This document shows, piece after piece, positions 17,031-20,095 of a stretch of DNA of 20,095 nucleotides. Every line of letters starts with the position of its first letter. Positions within the stretch are counted from its first letter, which is position 1. This DNA is from Roseibacillus sp. (GTDB lineage Bacteria > Verrucomicrobiota > Verrucomicrobiae > Verrucomicrobiales > Akkermansiaceae): positions 1-20,095 of the forward strand of contig PBNG01000063.1 in assembly GCA_002723015.1 (NCBI GenBank). The letters run 5' to 3'. The notes beneath the pieces were generated by a model that saw nothing but the letters and a program-made list of their open reading frames with translations, had not been told where the DNA came from and made no database searches. Made by a program: the position numbers and the translations under genes.

Positions 17031-19643
17031 CTACCGGGCGTCGATAGCGACATTGTCAATCGACCACCCACTGAAGGAGTCACCGCTCGCGTCACTGGTG
17101 AACCAGAATTCAAGAATGATCTGCTCGCCGAGAGCAGCGGCGGGCAGATCTTCGCTGAGTGGGGCCCAATCGGTATCAAAAATCGATGGGTCCGGGTCGA
17201 TGCGCGCCAAAACACTACGGTCACCGGCCCGAAGGACGCGTATCCCAAACTGGTCACCAAGCCCATCGGCATCACGGAAGTGGTCCATCATCAAGGTGGC
17301 CCGGTTGAGGTTCCGGTCAGAGAGATCTATGACCGGAGATCGAAGGAAGATATTGGCGTTGTCTCCATAGTTTCCGAGATTGGTGCTGAACGCCCGGGTC
17401 GATCCGTCCGCTCCTATTGCTGGCCCAGTGCTTGCTCTCGGAGTGCCCAATTCCCAGGAAGTCTGGTCATCTGGATTATGAGACCCCGCCGTCCATCCAG
17501 CCTGTCCTGATTCAAAGTCCTCGAGAAAGTATGGGGGGGCATCCCTTTCCATGACGACGAGAAAGAGTCTTTGCTCAGCCGGGCGTCGGAAAGTTTCGAT
17601 ATTGATAGGAGGAGTAGAAGCGATATTCCTCTGCCAGGCCCGCCATTGGGCAGGGTTGCGTTCCTTGGAAGGATCTTCGCTTACGAGGATGTCATAAATC
17701 TTTCCGGACTGACTTTCGAATGAGACTTGCAGATCACTTCCCAGGCTTCTGATTTTCAATTGCTTCTCGGTGGACGAAGCACTGGAGATGACAATATTGT
17801 CGATGAGCAGGGTCTCGGTGGCGTCTCCCACGCGCGCCGAAATGACGAAGGAGTGAGAATCATCCGGACTGAAGGCTCCAGTGCCGATATTGATGAAATT
17901 GGCATTAGTGTCCAGTCCGCTCGTTATAAATGTGGCCCCATCACCGGGATCCCAGATGACAGAGACTGTTCCGGAAGCGGTGGCTCCGTCCCTGAGGATG
18001 GGCCCGTTCACAAAGGACAAATTCCCCATGTCTTCTCCGGCCGCCTTTCCGGAGATGCCCAAGCCCTGTTCGGTGTCGAAGTTTCTCCAGGTATCCACCT
18101 CGAAGGATAAATTTTCCGTCACGCCGTCCTCATGCTCCATTCCCTCCTCACCGGACCCAAGAATTCCAAGAGGAGCGTTTCCGTAATTCAGGGAAAATCC
18201 GTCTGCCGGCACATTTTGCAGGGGGCCATCGGCGATGGTGACATCGAAGGTTGCAGTCCAACCCCGCGATGATCCGCCGAGGGCTGGAATCGAGAAGCTG
18301 GATCGATCCAGTCTCTGGCCATCAATCGTCAGGCGAAGCTGTCCGCCCTCGACGCTGGCTGCGGAACCTGCGATCACGGTGCCGTCACCAAGGTCAGTCG
18401 TTCCGTTGGGGTAGCTGTCGAAATCCTGATAGTAGCTGGTGGGAGGAGAGGTGTAGACAGTCGGATTGCGTCCGCTCGCGATTTCTACGTTATCTCCCAC
18501 GCTGTCCCCATCCGTATCCGGGTTATTAGGATCAGTTCCCGGCTGGTTACTGTCGATGAACGGGAGGTCTGGGTTTTCGACAGCATCGGGAATGCCATCA
18601 CCGTCCGTGTCAGGATTTACGGGGCTTGTTCCCGTGCGAGTAATACTGACAAAGGTCCCCGAGTTGTCCTCAACGCTGTCGATGAGCCCGTCCCCGTCGG
18701 TATCTTCACTCCGCGGATTCGTTCTGAGATCACGTTCCTGAGAGTTGGTTAATCCATCTTCGTCAGGATCTCCCTCGGATCCATGGGGCCCATCCCTTGC
18801 TCCGGGAGAGCTCTCTCCGATGCTCCCGTCGTCATCGGGATCAAGGCCATTTGCGAGTTCATAGGAATCGGAAAGTCCATCGTTATCACGATCGCCTGGA
18901 GCACCAGTGTTAATTCTCAGGTTGTCCACGAAGAGGTCCTGGTTAGCTCCTCCCACCCGGGCAGAAATGATAAAGGTATGGAGATTGTCGCCGGTGAATG
19001 CTCGCGTGTCCACATCAGTGAAATCCGCATTGGTTTGGAGGCCGGTAGTTCTGAAGGAAGCACCGCTTTCCGGGTTCCACTCGATTTCCACGGTGCCACT
19101 GACGCGCTGTCCATCGTTGAGGATGATGCCATTGGTGAAAGCAAGTTGCCCCACATCCAGCCCATTGCTCAATCCGGATATATTTACCCCCTGCTCCGAA
19201 TCTCCATTCCGCCAGGTGTCGACTTCAAAAGAGAGGTTCTCAGTGACCGGGCGGGTTCTCATTCCCTCTTCCGCTGCACCCCGGTCGCCCATTGGGGCAT
19301 TACCGTAGTTGAAGGAGAATCCATCAGCTGGCGGATTGAAATTAACGCTGTCGTAGAGCTCGATATCGAAGGACGCCGTGAAGCCACTGGAGGAACTCTC
19401 CATGGCTGGGATTGAGAAGCTGGCGAAGCCACTGGTCCCGCGATCTCTCGTGAGTTGCAGCCTCCCATCCTGGACACTGGCAGAGGATCCCACAATGAGG
19501 GTGCCATCGCCAAGGTCGGTGGTTCCGTCAGGGTAGGAATCAAAGTCCTGCTCGTAGGTAGCTGCGGTCATCAGACCGGGAATCAGCAGGATGCAGAATG
19601 CCACCGGACGCATCCGTACTGGGAGGATTCCATGGTCATTCAT
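17031..19643 (-). CDS. Secreted protein with two lectin-like domains flanking TSP type-3 calcium repeats
   Basis: This 870-aa extracellular protein has a signal peptide ending near LMTAA (residue 28). The ATG at residue 11 (19613) is an alternative start giving a shorter leader. Residues 30-247 and 404-622 are two copies of a beta-sandwich, L-type-lectin-like domain. Both start with QDFDSYP-x-GTTDLGDGT and share ADGFS-x-NYGNAP and TENLSFEVDTWRN. Between them (about 250-395) lie five acidic repeats of thrombospondin type-3 pattern, such as DRDNDGLSDSYE, DPDEDGLTNSQE and DTDGDGIPDAVE, which bind calcium in known proteins. Residues about 625-700 form a small beta region. Residues 705-870 look like a MAM/jelly-roll domain (FLEDFESGQAGWT ... 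GWSIDNVAID). No anchor motif was found. Carbohydrate binding is inferred from fold resemblance; the ligand is unknown. It has its own promoter candidate and is transcribed alone. Confidence 0.88.
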   Translation of the reverse strand: MNDHGILPVRMRPVAFCILLIPGLMTAATYEQDFDSYPDGTTDLGDGTLIVGSSASVQDGRLQLTRDRGTSGFASFSIPAMESSSSGFTASFDIELYDSVNFNPPADGFSFNYGNAPMGDRGAAEEGMRTRPVTENLSFEVDTWRNGDSEQGVNISGLSNGLDVGQLAFTNGIILNDGQRVSGTVEIEWNPESGASFRTTGLQTNADFTDVDTRAFTGDNLHTFIISARVGGANQDLFVDNLRINTGAPGDRDNDGLSDSYELANGLDPDDDGSIGESSPGARDGPHGSEGDPDEDGLTNSQERDLRTNPRSEDTDGDGLIDSVEDNSGTFVSITRTGTSPVNPDTDGDGIPDAVENPDLPFIDSNQPGTDPNNPDTDGDSVGDNVEIASGRNPTVYTSPPTSYYQDFDSYPNGTTDLGDGTVIAGSAASVEGGQLRLTIDGQRLDRSSFSIPALGGSSRGWTATFDVTIADGPLQNVPADGFSLNYGNAPLGILGSGEEGMEHEDGVTENLSFEVDTWRNFDTEQGLGISGKAAGEDMGNLSFVNGPILRDGATASGTVSVIWDPGDGATFITSGLDTNANFINIGTGAFSPDDSHSFVISARVGDATETLLIDNIVISSASSTEKQLKIRSLGSDLQVSFESQSGKIYDILVSEDPSKERNPAQWRAWQRNIASTPPINIETFRRPAEQRLFLVVMERDAPPYFLEDFESGQAGWTAGSHNPDDQTSWELGTPRASTGPAIGADGSTRAFSTNLGNYGDNANIFLRSPVIDLSDRNLNRATLMMDHFRDADGLGDQFGIRVLRAGDRSVLARIDPDPSIFDTDWAPLSEDLPAAALGEQIILEFWFTSDASGDSFSGWSIDNVAIDAR
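17778..18434 (-). repeat. Second copy of the duplicated lectin-like domain
   Basis: This encodes residues 404-622 of the 870-aa protein and aligns end to end with residues 30-247. More than half of the positions look identical by eye, with conserved blocks FDSYPNGTTDLGDGT, DGFSLNYGNAP and ENLSFEVDTWRN. DNA similarity is clearly lower than protein similarity, so the duplication is old. Confidence 0.9.
18903..19556 (-). repeat. First copy of the duplicated lectin-like domain
   Basis: This encodes residues 30-247 of the same protein, about 218 residues against 219 in the second copy. The two copies are separated by about 156 residues of calcium-type repeats. Confidence 0.9.
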
Positions 19644-19670
19644 TTGTTATGATTCCGGCTGATTGAAGGT

Positions 19671-19710
19671 CCGTTTTAAAGGGCCCGATCTGCTTGGCAA
19701 AGTAAAACGG
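19671..19710 (-). promoter_or_regulatory. Promoter candidate overlapped by an 8-bp inverted repeat
   Basis: On the minus strand, TTGCCA (19695-19700) and TAAAAC (19673-19678) are 16 bp apart. They match the sigma-70 consensus at five and four of six positions and would start transcription about 20 bases before the lectin/TSP3 start codon. A perfect inverted repeat, CCGTTTTA (19671-19678) with TAAAACGG (19703-19710), brackets the pair, with one arm covering the -10 box. A regulator binding there would control the gene. Only the sequence match supports this. Confidence 0.35.
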
Positions 19711-19873
19711 CCTACCAAAAGCGGGTATGGTTCGACTCCAGCGAGGGAGAATCTACGAGGATCATGGATTCATACCGTGGCGTTTTCTCGGCATTATCTG
19801 TAATCGGTCTTCCTCCGGAAGAGCGTGCTTAATCACTCCCGTGACCAGAGGCTATTCGTCGACTTGGACCTGA

Positions 19874-20095
19874 TCATGACAGGATTTCCTGCACGATTTT
19901 ACCATGCACGTCTGTCAGCCGGAAATCACGACCTTTGAATCGGAAGGTTAGAGCTTCGTGGTCAATACCGAGAAGGTGGAGGATCGTAGCTTGCAGATCG
20001 TGGACATGAACAGGCTTCTCGGTCACATTGTAACTAAATTCATCGGTCTGACCATGGACTATGCCCGGCCGAATTCCTCCGCCCGCCATCCACAT
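19874..20095 (-). CDS. DUF1501 protein, C-terminal fragment cut by the window edge
   Basis: These are the last 73 residues of a second DUF1501 protein; the gene continues beyond 20095 and the first ATG seen (20093-20095) is internal. The fragment begins MWMAGGG and contains [20 protein letters not shown], then [11 protein letters not shown], the canonical C-terminal block of the family. It aligns without large gaps to the end of the DUF1501 protein encoded at 4436-5887. It is probably the distal gene of another DUF1553-DUF1501 pair transcribed toward the left, with a DUF1549/DUF1553 gene expected just outside the window. The stop at 19874-19876 is 230 bases from the start of the lectin/TSP3 gene on the same strand; a separate promoter candidate in between argues against read-through. 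Confidence 0.9.
   Translation of the reverse strand: MWMAGGGIRPGIVHGQTDEFSYNVTEKPVHVHDLQATILHLLGIDHEALTFRFKGRDFRLTDVHGKIVQEILS

Noticed and set aside
17031..19643. PEP-CTERM or LPXTG sorting signal on the secreted proteins
   Set aside because: The C-termini (IDNVAIDAR here, RKDPEPRP in the giant protein) lack a sorting motif, a hydrophobic helix or the expected basic tail arrangement.
19729..19739. GGTTCGACTCC, resembling a tRNA T-arm
   Set aside because: The flanking bases pair at only three positions and no acceptor, anticodon or D arm is nearby; treated as chance, not a tRNA, tmRNA or att site.

Overview
The window looks like chromosomal DNA from a member of the Verrucomicrobiota (PVC superphylum). 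This is inferred from gene content: a paired DUF1549/DUF1553 'cytochrome' protein and Tat-exported DUF1501 protein, a second DUF1501 protein at the right edge, a DUF1080 (3-keto-disaccharide hydrolase-like) secreted protein, a prepilin-type protein ending in an H-X9-DG motif, and very large secreted proteins built from DUF11-type, lectin-like and thrombospondin-type-3 modules. The DNA is moderately GC-rich throughout. No transposase, integrase, CRISPR array, rRNA or convincing tRNA was seen.

Layout. 1-423 has no recognisable gene. 424-5887 (+) is a two-gene, translationally coupled unit: a 1340-aa DUF1549/DUF1553 protein overlapping a 483-aa DUF1501 protein by 11 bases. A nested inverted repeat follows at 5909-5961. 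On the minus strand, 12263-5993 is a two-gene operon: a 1660-aa secreted repeat protein followed 22 bases later by a 421-aa predicted outer-membrane beta-barrel. A 295-base divergent spacer containing several inverted repeats and a structured leader candidate separates it from a 265-aa H-X9-DG prepilin-like protein (12559-13356, +). Phosphoenolpyruvate carboxylase (16156-13424, -) is the one central-metabolism gene. It is divergent from a DUF1080 protein (16297-16947, +). An 870-aa secreted protein (19643-17031, -) has two copies of a lectin-like domain flanking five calcium-type repeats. The right edge cuts a second DUF1501 gene (minus strand).

How the genes fit together. Eight of the nine genes are either visibly exported or (the truncated one at the right edge) belong to an exported family. 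The DUF1553/DUF1501 pair and DUF1080 belong to families that in this phylum accompany breakdown of complex carbohydrates; this is context, not demonstrated function. The DUF11-type giant, the barrel, the prepilin and the lectin/TSP3 protein suggest a cell-surface and extracellular-matrix programme. PEP carboxylase supplies oxaloacetate to the TCA cycle. It has lost two of the four residues that bind the feedback inhibitor aspartate in the E. coli enzyme, so it may be regulated differently.

I did not find a clearly new defence or mobile system. The most unusual items are the ~380-residue insertion inside a DUF7933-type domain of the giant protein, the adhesin-plus-barrel operon, the altered allosteric site of PEP carboxylase, the structured leader of the prepilin gene, and the dumbbell lectin protein.
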